A stretch of 64,000 nt of DNA from an uncultured Paracoccaceae bacterium (GCA_947498985.1 CANMMF010000002.1:372001-436000), one strand, 5' to 3'. Shown: positions 1-11,526, numbered from the stretch's first letter. Notes: generated by a model from the sequence alone, not told the origin. Numbers and translations: made by a program.

Positions 1-847
<847 letters not shown>

Positions 848-1408
848 TTATCCGACCTCTTTCATTGCATTCTGGAGGGAGTTGAGCTTGGAGCGGATCG
901 AGGTGTCGATCATCTTCGAGCCCATCTTGACGACAAGACCGCCGATGAGGCTTTCATCCACGGTCGCATTGATCTTGACGTCGCGGCCGACCTTGGCCTT
1001 GAGCGTCTCGCTGAGTTTCTCGGATTGCTTGGCCGTCAGCGCCTTGGCCGACACCACATCCGCGGTCACTTCGCCCTTTTCCTCGGCAATCATCTCGCGC
1101 AGGCGGCTGATCATGTGCGGCACCACAAAGAGCCGCCGCTTGGTCGCCATCAGGGCCAGCGCGTTCTGCAGAGACGGCACCAGGCCCATCTTGTCGGCGA
1201 TGGCGGTGATCGCATTCTGCTGGGCGTCGCGGGAATAGATCGGCGAAGCGATCAGGTCGCGCAGGTCGGCGCTGTCATCGAGCGCGGCCGAGAGATCATC
1301 GAGTGAGGCTTCGAGCTTGGAAAGATTCTTGTTCTCTTTCACGATCTCGAAGACGGCGGTGGCATAGCGGTCTGCGATGCCGGAGGAAATCGAAGCTGAT
1401 TCAGACAC
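848..1408 (-). CDS. atpH: F1F0 ATP synthase delta subunit
   Basis: The 186-aa product is the OSCP/delta subunit, which links the F1 head to the peripheral stalk. It is helical at the N-terminus (IADRYATAVFEIVKENK) and carries the family C-terminal part with DESLIGGLVVKMGSKMID near its end. I chose the GTG at 1408 (MSESASISSG) over the in-frame GTG at 1414 because the ribosome site GGAAGG lies about six bases before 1408 but would touch 1414. It is the first gene of the operon and ends against the atpA start codon. Confidence 0.95.
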   Translation of the reverse strand: MSESASISSGIADRYATAVFEIVKENKNLSKLEASLDDLSAALDDSADLRDLIASPIYSRDAQQNAITAIADKMGLVPSLQNALALMATKRRLFVVPHMISRLREMIAEEKGEVTADVVSAKALTAKQSEKLSETLKAKVGRDVKINATVDESLIGGLVVKMGSKMIDTSIRSKLNSLQNAMKEVG

Positions 1409-1723
1409 GTCCACCCTTCCGATAGTTCACCCTCGCGACGCGCCGGTAACCCGGGCATCCGAGGGCCTGTTCACACCCCAGGCTCGCCCAAGGCACACAA
1501 ATCGACGCGGATGTAGCAGAGCCTCCTGAGTGCCGCAACATGCTAACGTGAGATTAAGATTAGGACGAAAAGCCGCATTTTCAGGGGTTTGGCCGCCCTG
1601 CGACCTTAAGCGCCTCTTGATATGGCACAATTTTCGGGAATCTTCCGCGATTCTTTCCGAGTCGGGCAGCGAAAAACGCCGTCCCGGCGCTGTTGCAAGG
1701 CCGTAAGGGCCGCCGCGCGCGGC
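1409..1723. other. Gene-free region upstream of atpH
   Basis: This 315-bp gap lies between two leftward genes. It must hold the promoter of the ATP synthase operon, but I could not find convincing -35/-10 boxes by eye. The bases 1545-1575 are noticeably A/T-rich, which would suit a promoter. Reading frames through the gap lack a ribosome site and family resemblance, so I see no gene. A terminator for the upstream methyltransferase lies at 1672-1690. Confidence 0.5.
1672..1690 (-). terminator. Intrinsic terminator after the methyltransferase gene
   Basis: On the minus strand GCGCCG, a three-base loop and CGGCGT form a six-pair stem (one G-T pair) followed directly by a run of Ts (complement of the As at 1672-1676). 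It lies 34 bp past the methyltransferase stop codon and would insulate atpH from it. Confidence 0.6.
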
Positions 1724-2473
1724 TCAGATCGGCTTTGCCGCCTTGGCCGGTTTCGGGCTCAGCACCTCCAGCGGGTTGAGCACACGGGCCGCCTCACCCA
1801 CCCCGCGGCGCGACGGCGGGTGTTTCTTCGACGCGCGCACCATCATCACACCGCCCGCCATGACCGCCGGGATCGCGCGGCCGGTCTTTTCCCAGAACGG
1901 CGCGGTTTTCATCCAGAAGCGCCGGTTCGACGGCGGCTGGTAGAGCACGCTGACATGATCGATGGGCACGAAGTCGTGCCGCCTGAGCTGTGCCTCGAGC
2001 TGCGTTGCCGAATAGGGCCGCCCGTAGCCGAACGGCGTGGCATCCGAGCGCGCCCAGAGCCCGGAGCGGTTGGGCAGCACGAACAGCACCTCGCCGCCCG
2101 GCCCCAGCACCCGGTAACATTCGTCGAGCAGATCCGACGGCCGCTCGGACGTCTCCAGCCCGTGCATCAGCACCAGCCGGTCGACATGGCCGGTCTCCAG
2201 CGGCCAGAGCGTCTCTTCGCTGAGCACCGACACGTTGGGGCCGCCCGCAGGCCAGGGCATGACACCCTGCGGTGCGGGCATCAGCCCGATCACCCGCCGC
2301 GCGTCCTTGAGGTAGGGCCGCAAGAGCGGCACCGCAAATCCGTATCCCACCACGGTCTGGCCATGCGTGTCCGGCCAGAACCGCACCACCTGGTTGCGGA
2401 TCACCTTCTGCGCTGCCCGCCCCAGCGCGCTGCGATAATAGAAATCGCGAAGCGTTTGCACGTCCAGATGCAT
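1724..2473 (-). CDS. SAM-dependent class I methyltransferase
   Basis: The 249-aa product resembles the Methyltransf_11 group. The N-terminal part is [20 protein letters not shown]; the nucleotide-binding region is degenerate, with [18 protein letters not shown] in the place of a classic GxGxG loop. The post-motif segment [20 protein letters not shown] is typical of these enzymes. A basic tail ends the protein. The substrate cannot be told. It diverges from gloB, and in Rhodobacterales I know such a gene as a frequent gloB neighbour. The start is the first ATG, 62 bp from gloB. Confidence 0.75.
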   Translation of the reverse strand: MHLDVQTLRDFYYRSALGRAAQKVIRNQVVRFWPDTHGQTVVGYGFAVPLLRPYLKDARRVIGLMPAPQGVMPWPAGGPNVSVLSEETLWPLETGHVDRLVLMHGLETSERPSDLLDECYRVLGPGGEVLFVLPNRSGLWARSDATPFGYGRPYSATQLEAQLRRHDFVPIDHVSVLYQPPSNRRFWMKTAPFWEKTGRAIPAVMAGGVMMVRASKKHPPSRRGVGEAARVLNPLEVLSPKPAKAAKPI

Positions 2474-2535
2474 TGCAGCCCTGCCCGGTATGCGGTTGAC
2501 TGGTCACAGTCTGTCAAAGCCGCGAAGGAAAGACC

Positions 2536-3297
2536 ATGCCCCTCGACATCGTGACCGTGCCCTGCCTGTCGGACAATTACGCCTATCTGGTGAACGGCCC
2601 CGACGGGGTTGCGGTGATCGACGCGCCCGAGGCAGGCCCGATCATCGACGCGCTCAACGCCCGCGGCTGGCAGCCGGGTGTCATCATGCTGACCCATCAT
2701 CACCACGACCATGTGGGCGGTGTGGCAGAGCTGCGCGAGATCTATGACTGCAAGGTCATGGGCCCGGCCGCCGAAGAGGCCAAGCTTCCGCCGCTGGATT
2801 TTGCGCTGCCCGACGGCATGAGTGGCGGGACCGGCGAAGGCGTCATGGAGGTGATCGCCGTGCCCGGCCACACGCTGGGCCACGTGGCGTTCCACTACCC
2901 GCGCGCGCAGGCCGCCTTTACCGCCGACAGCCTGATGGCGCTGGGCTGTGGCCGGGTGTTCGAGGGCACCACCGACATGATGTGGGACAGCCTGTCGAAG
3001 CTGGCCGCCTTGCCACCGGAAACGACGATCTATTCCGGTCATGAATATACCATGAACAATGCCAAATTCGCTCTGACCATTGAACCGGATAACGAAACGC
3101 TTAAGTCCCGGATCACCGAAATCGAAACCGCCAGAGCCGAAAACCGCCCCACCGCACAGGTGCCGCTTTCGGTGGAGTTGGCCACAAACCCGTTCCTTCG
3201 CGCCTCCAATCCGGACGTCAAAGCCGCACTTGGCATGGAAAATGCGACGGATGCGGCGGTATTTGCCGAGATCCGTGGACGAAAGGACCGGTTCTGA
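2536..3297 (+). CDS. gloB: Hydroxyacylglutathione hydrolase (glyoxalase II)
   Basis: The enzyme splits S-lactoylglutathione to lactate and glutathione, the second step of methylglyoxal detoxification. The metallo-beta-lactamase signature THHHHDH sits at residues 53-59; other metal ligands are in VPGHTLGH and in the SGHEYTMNN segment, which also carries substrate-binding residues of glyoxalase II. The C-terminal HAGH domain is present and ends in RGRKDRF, close to the family consensus. Length (253 aa) is normal. The ATG at 2536 follows GAAGGAAAG. Confidence 0.95.
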   Translation: MPLDIVTVPCLSDNYAYLVNGPDGVAVIDAPEAGPIIDALNARGWQPGVIMLTHHHHDHVGGVAELREIYDCKVMGPAAEEAKLPPLDFALPDGMSGGTGEGVMEVIAVPGHTLGHVAFHYPRAQAAFTADSLMALGCGRVFEGTTDMMWDSLSKLAALPPETTIYSGHEYTMNNAKFALTIEPDNETLKSRITEIETARAENRPTAQVPLSVELATNPFLRASNPDVKAALGMENATDAAVFAEIRGRKDRF

Positions 3298-3337
3298 CGA
3301 AAATCACATCAAGTTGCGATGTCGTTCACAGATGTGA

Positions 3338-3369
3338 CCGGCTTCGTCAAAGAAAAAACTTGAAGCCGG
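3338..3369. repeat. Inverted repeat between gloB and clpA
   Basis: CCGGCTTC (3338-3345) and GAAGCCGG (3362-3369) are perfect 8-bp arms around a 16-base A-rich loop, 40 bp after gloB and about 80 bp before clpA. There is no T-run, so it may be a weak terminator of gloB or part of the clpA control region. Confidence 0.5.
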
Positions 3370-3450
3370 GGCATAATCGACCAAACTTTAATACTAAGAG
3401 GCAATGCTGGTGTCGCATCCACCGGCGCAAACACGGAAGGAGCACGGATC

Positions 3451-5781
3451 GTGCCTTCATTCTCGAACACTCTTGAGCAGGCAATTCACTCGGCGCTGGC
3501 GCTGGCCAATTCGCGCAGCCACGAGTTTGCGACGCTTGAGCATCTCTTGCTCGCGCTCATCGACGAACCGGACGCGACGCGGGTGATGAAAGCCTGCTCC
3601 GTCGACACCGAAGAATTGCGCACCACCCTGGTGGAGTTCATCGACGAGGATCTGTCGAACCTCGTAACCGATATCGAGGGCTCCGAAGCGGTGCCCACCG
3701 CCGCCTTCCAGCGGGTGATCCAGCGCGCCGCGATCCATGTGCAAAGCTCCGGCCGCACCGAAGTGACCGGCGCCAACGTGCTGGTCGCGATATTTGCCGA
3801 ACGTGAATCGAATGCCGCCTATTTCCTGCAGGAGCAGGACATGACGCGTTACGACGCGGTGAATTTCATCGCCCATGGCGTCGCCAAGAACCCCGCCTAC
3901 GGCGAGGCGCGCCCGGTGCAGGGTGCCACCGACGCCGAGGAAGAGGCGCAGACCACAGACGCACAGGCGGGCGGATCGGACAAGGAATCCGCGCTGGCGA
4001 AATACTGCGTCGATCTCAACGCCAAATCGCGCGAGGGTGACATCGACCCGCTCATTGGCCGCGATCACGAGGTCGAGCGCTGCATCCAGGTGCTCTGCCG
4101 CCGTCGCAAGAACAACCCGCTTCTGGTGGGCGATCCCGGCGTTGGCAAGACCGCCATCGCTGAAGGGCTCGCGCGCAAGATCGTCGCTGGCGAAACCCCC
4201 GAGGTGCTGTCGGAAACCACGATCTATTCGCTCGACATGGGTGCGCTTCTGGCCGGTACCCGCTATCGCGGCGATTTCGAGGAGCGGCTCAAGGCCGTGG
4301 TGACGGAGCTCGAGGAGCATCCCGACGCGGTGCTCTTCATCGACGAAATCCATACGGTGATCGGCGCCGGTGCGACCTCCGGCGGCGCGATGGACGCGTC
4401 CAACCTGCTGAAGCCCGCGCTTCAGGGCGGCAAGCTGCGCACCATGGGCTCCACCACCTACAAGGAGTTCCGCCAGCATTTCGAGAAGGACCGCGCACTC
4501 TCCCGCCGCTTCCAGAAAATCGACGTGAACGAGCCGTCGGTCGAGGACACGGTGAAAATCCTCAAGGGTCTCAAGCCCTATTTCGAGGAGCATCACTCGG
4601 TCAAATACACCGGCGACGCGATCAAGACCGCGGTGGAGCTTTCCGCGCGCTACATCAACGACCGCAAGCTGCCCGACAAGGCCATCGACGTGATCGACGA
4701 GGCCGGTGCGGCGCAGCATCTCGTGGTCGCCTCCAAGCGCCGCAAATCCATCGGCACCAAGGAGATCGAGGCCGTGGTCGCGAAAATCGCGCGCATCCCG
4801 CCGAAAAACGTCTCCAAGGACGATGCGGAGCTGCTCAAGGATCTCGACGCGACGCTCAAGCGCGTGGTGTTCGGCCAGGATCCGGCGATCGAGGCGCTGG
4901 CCTCTGCGATCAAACTGGCGCGTGCCGGTCTGCGCGAGCCCGAGAAACCCATCGGCAACTACCTCTTTGCGGGCCCCACCGGTGTCGGCAAGACCGAAGT
5001 CGCCAAGCAACTGGCGGATTCGCTTGGGGTGGAACTGCTGCGCTTCGACATGTCGGAATACATGGAAAAACACGCGGTCTCCCGCCTCATCGGCGCGCCT
5101 CCGGGCTATGTGGGCTTCGATCAGGGCGGTCAGCTGACCGACGGCGTCGATCAGCACCCGCATTGCGTGCTGCTGCTCGACGAGATCGAAAAGGCGCATC
5201 CGGATGTCTACAACATCCTCCTGCAGGTGATGGATCACGGCTCGCTCACCGATCACAACGGGCGCACGGTGGATTTCCGCAACGTGATCCTGATCATGAC
5301 CTCCAACGCGGGCGCCACGGAGCAGGCAAAGGCCGCCATCGGCTTTGGCCGCGACCGCCGCGAGGGCGAGGATACGGCGGCGATCGAGCGCACGTTCACG
5401 CCGGAGTTCCGCAACCGTCTGGATGCGGTGATCAGCTTCGCGCCGCTGCCCAAGGAAACCATCCTGCAGGTGGTGGAGAAGTTTGTGCTGCAGCTCGAAG
5501 CGCAGCTGATGGACCGCAACGTCACCATCGAGCTCACCCGCCCGGCGGCTGAATGGCTGGCCGACAAGGGCTATGACGACAAGATGGGCGCGCGTCCGCT
5601 GGGCCGCGTGATCCAGGAAAACATCAAGAAACCGCTCGCCGAAGAGCTGCTGTTTGGCAAGCTGGCCAAGGGCGGCGTCGTCAAGGTGGCGGTCAAGGAT
5701 GGCAAGCTGGAGCTGAAGATCGACGGGCCCGACAAGCCGCGCCTCGGCTCCAAGAAACCGCCGCTGCTGACCGCGGAATAA
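3451..5781 (+). CDS. clpA: ATP-dependent Clp protease ATP-binding subunit ClpA
   Basis: ClpA is the Hsp100 unfoldase that feeds substrates into ClpP. The 776-aa product has the Clp_N double repeat (about 1-140), a first AAA+ module with P-loop GDPGVGKT near 227 and Walker [10 protein letters not shown] near 294, and a second with GPTGVGKT near 508 and [12 protein letters not shown] near 573. The IGF tripeptide in KAAIGFGR near 629 matches the loop that docks on ClpP. It starts with GTG, with AAGGAG nine bases upstream. No clpS lies directly upstream. The stop overlaps the next start by one base. Confidence 0.97.
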   Translation: MPSFSNTLEQAIHSALALANSRSHEFATLEHLLLALIDEPDATRVMKACSVDTEELRTTLVEFIDEDLSNLVTDIEGSEAVPTAAFQRVIQRAAIHVQSSGRTEVTGANVLVAIFAERESNAAYFLQEQDMTRYDAVNFIAHGVAKNPAYGEARPVQGATDAEEEAQTTDAQAGGSDKESALAKYCVDLNAKSREGDIDPLIGRDHEVERCIQVLCRRRKNNPLLVGDPGVGKTAIAEGLARKIVAGETPEVLSETTIYSLDMGALLAGTRYRGDFEERLKAVVTELEEHPDAVLFIDEIHTVIGAGATSGGAMDASNLLKPALQGGKLRTMGSTTYKEFRQHFEKDRALSRRFQKIDVNEPSVEDTVKILKGLKPYFEEHHSVKYTGDAIKTAVELSARYINDRKLPDKAIDVIDEAGAAQHLVVASKRRKSIGTKEIEAVVAKIARIPPKNVSKDDAELLKDLDATLKRVVFGQDPAIEALASAIKLARAGLREPEKPIGNYLFAGPTGVGKTEVAKQLADSLGVELLRFDMSEYMEKHAVSRLIGAPPGYVGFDQGGQLTDGVDQHPHCVLLLDEIEKAHPDVYNILLQVMDHGSLTDHNGRTVDFRNVILIMTSNAGATEQAKAAIGFGRDRREGEDTAAIERTFTPEFRNRLDAVISFAPLPKETILQVVEKFVLQLEAQLMDRNVTIELTRPAAEWLADKGYDDKMGARPLGRVIQENIKKPLAEELLFGKLAKGGVVKVAVKDGKLELKIDGPDKPRLGSKKPPLLTAE

Positions 5782-6737
5782 TGCGCGGCCTTGTTCTAAT
5801 GCTTGGCCTTTCCGCCGCGGGCCCGCTCGCGGCGGAGCCGTTCATGGACTGGCCGGTGGATTGCACGCTCGGCTCCGATTGCTTCATCGAGGATTATGTC
5901 GATCGCGACCCCGGCTCGGACAGCCAGGATTATACCTGCGGGCTCAACACCCGCGACGGCCACAAGGGCACCGATATCGCGTTGCTGAGTTTCGACCGGA
6001 TCGACGGTCCCGGCGTGGCCGTGCGCGCCGTGGCGCCCGGCACGGTGCTGCGCATGCGCGACGGGATGGACGACACCGGGCGCACGCAGCGTGTCTCGTC
6101 CGACCGCGCCTGCGGCAATGCCGTGATCGTGCAGCACGAAAACGGCTACCGGACGCAATATTGCCATTTGCGCAAGGGCTCCGTCGTGGTCCAGCCCGGT
6201 GACAGGGTGCAGGGCGGCGATACGCTCGGGGTGATTGGCCTCTCGGGCCTGACCACCCATCCGCACCTGCATCTGTCGGTCTATCTCGAAAACCGTCTGG
6301 TCGATCCTTTCGCGCCCGATGGCGCGCAGGCCTGCGGCGCAACGCAGGAAACCCTCTGGCTGTCGACGCCAGATTATCACGCCACGCTTTTGCGTCTGGC
6401 CGGGTTCTCGACCGAGATCCCCAGCTACGACGCCCTGCGCGGCGGCACCGCCCGGCGCGACACGATCAGCCCGACCGAGCCGCTCGTCGTCTATGTAGAG
6501 GCCGGCTACGCGCAAGACGGCGACGTGCTGACGATCTCGGCCACCGGACCGGACGGAGAGATCTTCCGCGATACCCGCGTGATGGAAAGCCCCCGGGTCA
6601 GCCAGTTGCCCGCCTTCGGACGCCGCGCCCCCGCGGGCGGCTGGACCGAGGGCGAATATCACGGACAGATCACCGTCACCCGCGATGGCGAAGTGATCGC
6701 GAACCGCTTTGCCCATGTCATGGTGCAGGCGCCCTGA
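5781..6737 (+). CDS. M23 family metallopeptidase, secreted
   Basis: The 318-aa protein begins with a signal peptide ([20 protein letters not shown]). The LytM/M23 zinc ligands are visible as HKGTD and HPHLHLSV, so it is probably an active peptidoglycan endopeptidase or a related periplasmic peptidase. C-terminal to the catalytic domain is a ~100-residue beta-rich extension without a motif I recognise. Its ATG overlaps the clpA TAA by one base (TAATG), so the two are probably cotranscribed, although no functional link is obvious. Confidence 0.88.
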   Translation: MRGLVLMLGLSAAGPLAAEPFMDWPVDCTLGSDCFIEDYVDRDPGSDSQDYTCGLNTRDGHKGTDIALLSFDRIDGPGVAVRAVAPGTVLRMRDGMDDTGRTQRVSSDRACGNAVIVQHENGYRTQYCHLRKGSVVVQPGDRVQGGDTLGVIGLSGLTTHPHLHLSVYLENRLVDPFAPDGAQACGATQETLWLSTPDYHATLLRLAGFSTEIPSYDALRGGTARRDTISPTEPLVVYVEAGYAQDGDVLTISATGPDGEIFRDTRVMESPRVSQLPAFGRRAPAGGWTEGEYHGQITVTRDGEVIANRFAHVMVQAP

Positions 6738-6811
6738 GCGCCGCGGCGGAGCTTGCCGGGGCCGGGCGGATCGGCCATGGTCGATGAATCCACAATTTGC
6801 AAAGACACGGC

Positions 6812-8092
6812 GTGACCGCAACCGAGATCCCTGAAAGTCCCTGGAGCCGCGCGCGCGGCAAGGACGACGCGCCCGGCGTGCCGGTCTATCCCCCCCCGCA
6901 GCCGCCGCCCGATCCCGCCACGCTCGACACCCGGTTTATCGGGCGGCGGCTGCGCCTGTTCTGGCTGGCGCTGAAAACCGGGATCTTCACGGTTCTGACG
7001 CTCGGGCTCTATCGCTTCTGGATGAAGACACGCCTGCGCCGCTGGTACTGGTCGGCGATCCGGGTCGGCAGGCACCCGCTCGAATATGTCGGCGATCCGT
7101 TCGAAAAGCTGCTGGGCTTCCTGATCGCGGTGGTGATCCTGTCCTTCTATATCGGCGTGGTAAACCTGCTCTTGATGTTTGCGAGCTTCTCGCTGCTGCA
7201 GGGCAATAGCACGGCATACCTGATGTCGTTCATCGGGGTGATCCCGCTGTGGTTTTACGCGCAGTACCGGGCGCGGCGCTACGTTCTGGCCCGCACCCGC
7301 TGGCGCGGGCTGCGGTTCGGGCTGGAGCCGGGCGCCTGGGGCTATGCCTTTCGCGCGCTGGGTCACTGGATTCTGACGATCCTGTCTGCCGGGCTGCTCT
7401 GGCCCCGCATGACATTCAAGCTCGAGAAATACCGCACCGACCGGACCTTTTTCGGCGAGGCACGCATGGTGCAGGGCGGGCGCTGGACGATGCTCTACCC
7501 GGCCACGAAATGGATCTTCGCAGCGCTGCTGATGGCGGGGGTGGCCGCCGGGATCCTGTTTGCCGGATCGCCCGGCGTTGCCGGTCTGCTCTTTGCCGCA
7601 ACTACATACACGGCGCTTTACGGCATTGCCTATTACCGGGTCGAGACGCTGAAACGCCTCACCCGGCACAAGAAGCTCGCCAAGGTCGGCCTGTCGCTTG
7701 AGGCCAGCCCGCGCCGGATCCTGTTCATCCACATCTTCGGCTACGGCCTCGCCGGTCTGGCGATGCTGATCCCGTTGGGACTGCTGGGTTATCTGGCGGT
7801 GTCGATGCAATCGCTGGACCTGCTGGTCGAAGCGGGGATCGAAGGCCTGCCCGTGCTCGACCTGCCCCGCTGGGCGCTGGCCGGCTTTGGCGTGATGCTC
7901 TATTTCACGGTTTTCCTGCTCTGGTCGGCGATGACACACACGTTCATCACCCTGCCCGTCACCCGCCACTACGCCGAAGGGCTGACCGTGCAGGGCGCCG
8001 ATGGCCTGGCGCATATCCGTCAGCGGCCGCGCGATGAGCATACCGAAGCCGAAGGCTTTGCCGAAGCGCTCGATGTCGGGGCCTCGATATGA
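6812..8092 (+). CDS. DUF898 (YjgN-like) multi-pass membrane protein
   Basis: This polytopic inner-membrane protein has repeated hydrophobic segments, each preceded by motifs such as LGLYRFWMKTRLRRW, which are typical of the DUF898/YjgN family. Function is unknown. I prefer the GTG at 6812 over the in-frame TTG at 6797; neither has a strong ribosome site. Its stop overlaps the ATG of the M48 protease by four bases (ATGA), a pairing I know from other Rhodobacterales, which suggests a joint envelope role. Confidence 0.82.
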   Translation: MTATEIPESPWSRARGKDDAPGVPVYPPPQPPPDPATLDTRFIGRRLRLFWLALKTGIFTVLTLGLYRFWMKTRLRRWYWSAIRVGRHPLEYVGDPFEKLLGFLIAVVILSFYIGVVNLLLMFASFSLLQGNSTAYLMSFIGVIPLWFYAQYRARRYVLARTRWRGLRFGLEPGAWGYAFRALGHWILTILSAGLLWPRMTFKLEKYRTDRTFFGEARMVQGGRWTMLYPATKWIFAALLMAGVAAGILFAGSPGVAGLLFAATTYTALYGIAYYRVETLKRLTRHKKLAKVGLSLEASPRRILFIHIFGYGLAGLAMLIPLGLLGYLAVSMQSLDLLVEAGIEGLPVLDLPRWALAGFGVMLYFTVFLLWSAMTHTFITLPVTRHYAEGLTVQGADGLAHIRQRPRDEHTEAEGFAEALDVGASI

Positions 8093-9207
8093 GCGTGCTG
8101 GTGCATGTGGGACCGACCGCCGCGGAATTTACCAGCGATGCGCAGTTTCTCGACGGCGAACATCCGGTGCCGCGGGCGGTGCGGGTGCGCGCCGACGACA
8201 CCCGTAAAATGCTGCTGATCGAGGATGGCGACGGGCTGGAATGGCCGCTCGACGAGATCCGGGAAATCCCCGATCAGGCGGGCGGCGACATCTTCGTGCT
8301 GCGGCTTGCCGGGGACGGTCTGCAGCGACTGATCCTGCCGGACCGGGGCCTGCGGCCGCGTCTGCCGAAATCGGACCGAGTGCCGCCCACCGCCAATCGC
8401 GGCCGGTTGATGGGCTGGGCGGTGGCCGCGCTGGCCTCTGTCGCGCTCATCGTCTTTGTGCTGGTGCCGCTGATGGCCGATCAGCTGGCCGAATACATCC
8501 CCCCCGAAGGCGAGCGCGCGCTGGGGCAGGTCACGCTTGAACAGATCCGCGGCGCGCTCGACGAAACCGGCATTTCGCCGATTGCCGAATGCACCGGCGC
8601 CGAGGGTGTTCTGGCGCTCGCCAAGATGGAAGAGAGGCTGCAGGGCGTGCTGGATCTGCCGGTCGATTTGTCGGTGCATGTGCTGGACCACGACATGGTC
8701 AACGCCTTCGCCCTGCCCGGCGGGTTTGTCGTGTTCTTTCGCGGATTGCTCGATGAGGCCGAAACGCCGGAACAGGTGGCGGCGGTCTTTGCGCATGAAA
8801 TCGGCCACGTCGTCAGCCGCGATCCGACACGCCACGCCCTGCGCTCGGCAGGCTCGATCGGGGTTCTGGGGCTGCTCTTCGGGGATTTCGCGGGCGGCGC
8901 TTTGGTGCTGTTTCTCGCCGAACGGCTGATCGACGCGCAATACAGCCAGACCGCAGAGGCGGAGGCCGACGCCTTTGCCCATAACGCGCTGATCGCGGCG
9001 GATCTGCCGCCCTCGGCGCTTGCCGACATGTTCGAGAGGCTGCGCGCAAAAGGCGGCGATGTCGACGGGTTCGTCGCGCATTTCCTCGCCCACCCGCGTC
9101 TTGGCGACCGCATCGAAGCCGCCCGGGCCGCAACGCCGGAAGGGTTCCGCCCGCGCGCGCTGATGACCGCATCGGAGTGGCAGGCGCTGAAATCGATCTG
9201 CCGCTAG
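8089..9207 (+). CDS. M48 family metalloprotease, membrane-anchored
   Basis: The 372-aa protein has a cytoplasmic N-terminal domain of ~105 residues, one transmembrane helix (about 106-128, in GWAVAALASVALIVFVLV) and a C-terminal M48 peptidase domain. The zinc motif HEIGH lies at about 237-241, and the third ligand is probably in the EAEADAFAHNA segment. The family cleaves membrane or periplasmic proteins (HtpX/BepA/Oma1-like). It is translationally coupled to the DUF898 gene and ends tail-to-tail with the VOC gene, overlapping it by four bases. Confidence 0.9.
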   Translation: MSVLVHVGPTAAEFTSDAQFLDGEHPVPRAVRVRADDTRKMLLIEDGDGLEWPLDEIREIPDQAGGDIFVLRLAGDGLQRLILPDRGLRPRLPKSDRVPPTANRGRLMGWAVAALASVALIVFVLVPLMADQLAEYIPPEGERALGQVTLEQIRGALDETGISPIAECTGAEGVLALAKMEERLQGVLDLPVDLSVHVLDHDMVNAFALPGGFVVFFRGLLDEAETPEQVAAVFAHEIGHVVSRDPTRHALRSAGSIGVLGLLFGDFAGGALVLFLAERLIDAQYSQTAEAEADAFAHNALIAADLPPSALADMFERLRAKGGDVDGFVAHFLAHPRLGDRIEAARAATPEGFRPRALMTASEWQALKSICR

Positions 9208-9584
9208 CCGGCTTTCGGCGCGGCTGGCTCCCACAACTCGATCGGGTTGCCTTCGGGATCGTTGAGCCAGGCAAAACTGCCGTTGGGATAGGGCGAGTCC
9301 GGATCCTCGCGCACCTCCACCCCGGCGGCGCGCAGCTGCGCGGCCATCTTCGCCAGATCGCGCACGCGAAAATTCAGCATGAAGGCCTTCTCGCGATTGC
9401 CGAAATAGTCGGTGAGCTTGTCGAAGGGGGCAAACACCGTCTCGCCTTCCTGCTGCCGCCAGCACGGCGTCTCGTAATCGTCGGGCACCAGATCGATGCC
9501 GAGATGATCGAGATACCATTTCGCCAGCGCCTTGGGATCCTCCGCCCGGAAGAAGAACCCGCCGAACCCCGTGACCTTTTCCAT
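9204..9584 (-). CDS. VOC family (glyoxalase/bleomycin-resistance fold) protein
   Basis: The 126-aa product is a single vicinal-oxygen-chelate domain: FGGFFFRAEDPKALAKWY at the N-terminus, and FAWLNDPEGNPIELWEP carrying the last metal-ligand glutamate. Such proteins are dioxygenases, isomerases or binding proteins; the substrate is unknown. The start at 9584 (MEKVTG) is chosen because GGGGAGG lies six bases upstream, whereas the in-frame ATG at 9590 would touch it. Confidence 0.85.
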   Translation of the reverse strand: MEKVTGFGGFFFRAEDPKALAKWYLDHLGIDLVPDDYETPCWRQQEGETVFAPFDKLTDYFGNREKAFMLNFRVRDLAKMAAQLRAAGVEVREDPDSPYPNGSFAWLNDPEGNPIELWEPAAPKAG

Positions 9585-9811
9585 CCTCATCCTCCCCGCA
9601 TTGCGCCGGTTGCCTGCCGCAACGTCACCGAATCCGCGGGCTGTGGGCATCGATTGCTCCGCCGGAGTTTCCAATCCACTGCAAAACGCGACGTCGGTTG
9701 GCGCTAACGTGACGATTTTGCCCTGTTTCAACCGAGTTTACCACGGTACACCCGTGCGCGAGGAATCCCGGCGGAGCGCCGCCGGACAGGAACAATGAGA
9801 GGACCACGCCG

Positions 9812-10570
9812 ATGAAGGTACTTGTGCCGGTCAAGCGCGTGATCGACTACAACGTGAAGGTCCGCGTCAAGGCGGACGGATCGGGTGTCGATCTCGCCAA
9901 TGTCAAAATGTCGATGAACCCGTTCGACGAGATTGCCGTCGAAGAGGCGATCCGCCTCAAGGAAGCGGGCAAGGCCGACGAGATCGTCGCCGTCTCCATC
10001 GGTGTCAAGCAGAGCCAGGAAACCCTGCGCACCGCGCTCGCCATGGGTGCCGACCGGGCCATTCTCGTCGTGGCCGCCGACGATGTGCACACCGATATCG
10101 AGCCGCTGGCCGTGGCCAAGATCCTGGCCGCCATCATCAAGGAAGAAGAGCCGGGCCTTGTGCTTTGCGGCAAGCAGGCGATCGACAATGACATGAACGC
10201 CACCGGACAGATGCTGTCGGCGCTGCTCGGCTGGAGCCAGGCGATGTATGCCAACGATGTCGACATCGACGGCGACCACGCGGTTGTCACGCGCGAGGTC
10301 GATGGCGGTCTGCAGACCATCAAGGTCAGGATGCCGACCATCATCTCCACCGACCTGCGCCTCAACGAGCCGCGTTATGCCTCGCTGCCCAACATCATGA
10401 AGGCCAAGAAAAAGCCTCTGGATGAGAAGACCGCCGAGGATTACGGCGTCGATGTCTCGCCGCGCCTTGAGATCGTGTCGACCGGTGAACCGGCGGCGCG
10501 CGAGGCGGGCGAGATTGTGGGCTCGGTCGATGAGCTGGTGGCGAAACTGAAAGAGAAGGGGGTGGTGTGA
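9812..10570 (+). CDS. etfB: Electron transfer flavoprotein subunit beta
   Basis: With EtfA it takes electrons from acyl-CoA and related dehydrogenases and passes them to ETF:quinone oxidoreductase. Typical sequence: [37 protein letters not shown], and the AMP-site region [15 protein letters not shown]. Length (252 aa) is normal. GAGAGGA lies ahead of the ATG. The stop overlaps the etfA start by one base. The 227-bp gap upstream holds the promoter; it includes the small inverted repeat CACGG/CCGTG at 9742-9756. Confidence 0.97.
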   Translation: MKVLVPVKRVIDYNVKVRVKADGSGVDLANVKMSMNPFDEIAVEEAIRLKEAGKADEIVAVSIGVKQSQETLRTALAMGADRAILVVAADDVHTDIEPLAVAKILAAIIKEEEPGLVLCGKQAIDNDMNATGQMLSALLGWSQAMYANDVDIDGDHAVVTREVDGGLQTIKVRMPTIISTDLRLNEPRYASLPNIMKAKKKPLDEKTAEDYGVDVSPRLEIVSTGEPAAREAGEIVGSVDELVAKLKEKGVV

Positions 10571-11496
10571 TGGCCGTACTTCTGATTGCAGAAATATCCG
10601 ATGGCGCGCTGTCGATGGACGCAACCGCCAAGACCGTGAGCGCCGCCGCGTCGCTGGGCGACGTGACCGTGCTGGCGGTGGGTGCCTCGGCCAAGGAGGC
10701 CGCCTCCGAGGCCGCGACGATCCAGGGTGTGACCAAGGTGCTGGTGGCCGAGGATGACCTGTACGGTCACCGCCTGGCAGAGCCGGTCTCGGCGCTGATT
10801 GCCTCGCTTGCGGGCGATTACAGCCATATCGTGGCGCCCGCGACCACCGACGCCAAGAACATCCTGCCGCGCGTCGCAGCGCTGCTCGACGTGATGGTGC
10901 TGACCGACGTCTCCGGTGTGGTCGATGCCGACACGTTCGAGCGTCCGATCTATGCGGGCAACGCGATCCAGACGGTGAAGTCCCGCGACGACACCAAGGT
11001 GATCTCGTTCCGGACCTCCACTTTCGATGCGGCCGAAACCGGCGGCTCCGCTCCGGTCGAGGATATCGCATCGGGTGAGAATCCGGGCCTCAGCGAATGG
11101 GTCGAGGACAAGGTCGCCGCAAGCGACCGGCCCGAACTGACCTCTGCCGGTGTGGTGGTCTCCGGCGGTCGCGGCGTTGGCTCCGAAGAGGATTTCGCGC
11201 TGATCGAAAAGCTGGCGGACAAGCTCAACGCCGCTGTCGGCGCCTCGCGCGCGGCAGTGGACTCGGGCTTTGCCCCGAACGACTGGCAGGTCGGCCAGAC
11301 CGGCAAGGTTGTGGCGCCCGAGCTTTACGTCGCCGTCGGGATCTCCGGTGCGATCCAGCACCTTGCGGGCATGAAGGACAGCAAGATCATCGTCGCGATC
11401 AACAAGGACGAAGAGGCGCCGATCTTCCAGGTTGCCGATTACGGGCTTGTGGCGGACCTCTTCCAGGCGGTGCCGGAGCTGACCGAAAAGCTCTGA
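10570..11496 (+). CDS. etfA: Electron transfer flavoprotein subunit alpha
   Basis: The 308-aa FAD-binding subunit of ETF. The C-terminal FAD domain shows [34 protein letters not shown], and [20 protein letters not shown]-type sequence. The ATG at 10570 overlaps the etfB stop (TGATG); the GTG directly before it is a less likely start. With the 3-hydroxybutyryl-CoA dehydrogenase 1.1 kb downstream it fits beta-oxidation or polyhydroxybutyrate/butyrate metabolism. Confidence 0.97.
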   Translation: MAVLLIAEISDGALSMDATAKTVSAAASLGDVTVLAVGASAKEAASEAATIQGVTKVLVAEDDLYGHRLAEPVSALIASLAGDYSHIVAPATTDAKNILPRVAALLDVMVLTDVSGVVDADTFERPIYAGNAIQTVKSRDDTKVISFRTSTFDAAETGGSAPVEDIASGENPGLSEWVEDKVAASDRPELTSAGVVVSGGRGVGSEEDFALIEKLADKLNAAVGASRAAVDSGFAPNDWQVGQTGKVVAPELYVAVGISGAIQHLAGMKDSKIIVAINKDEEAPIFQVADYGLVADLFQAVPELTEKL

Positions 11497-11526
11497 CGCC
11501 ACCGGATTGGTGCAGATCTCCGGACC

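Noticed and set aside
1427-1630. A small gene upstream of atpH
   Set aside because: The 67-codon minus frame has no ribosome site, no family resemblance, and occupies the expected promoter region of the ATP synthase operon.
3457-5256. A 599-codon minus-strand frame inside clpA
   Set aside because: Lies wholly under clpA, whose AAA+ motifs are unmistakable; the antisense product has no family features.
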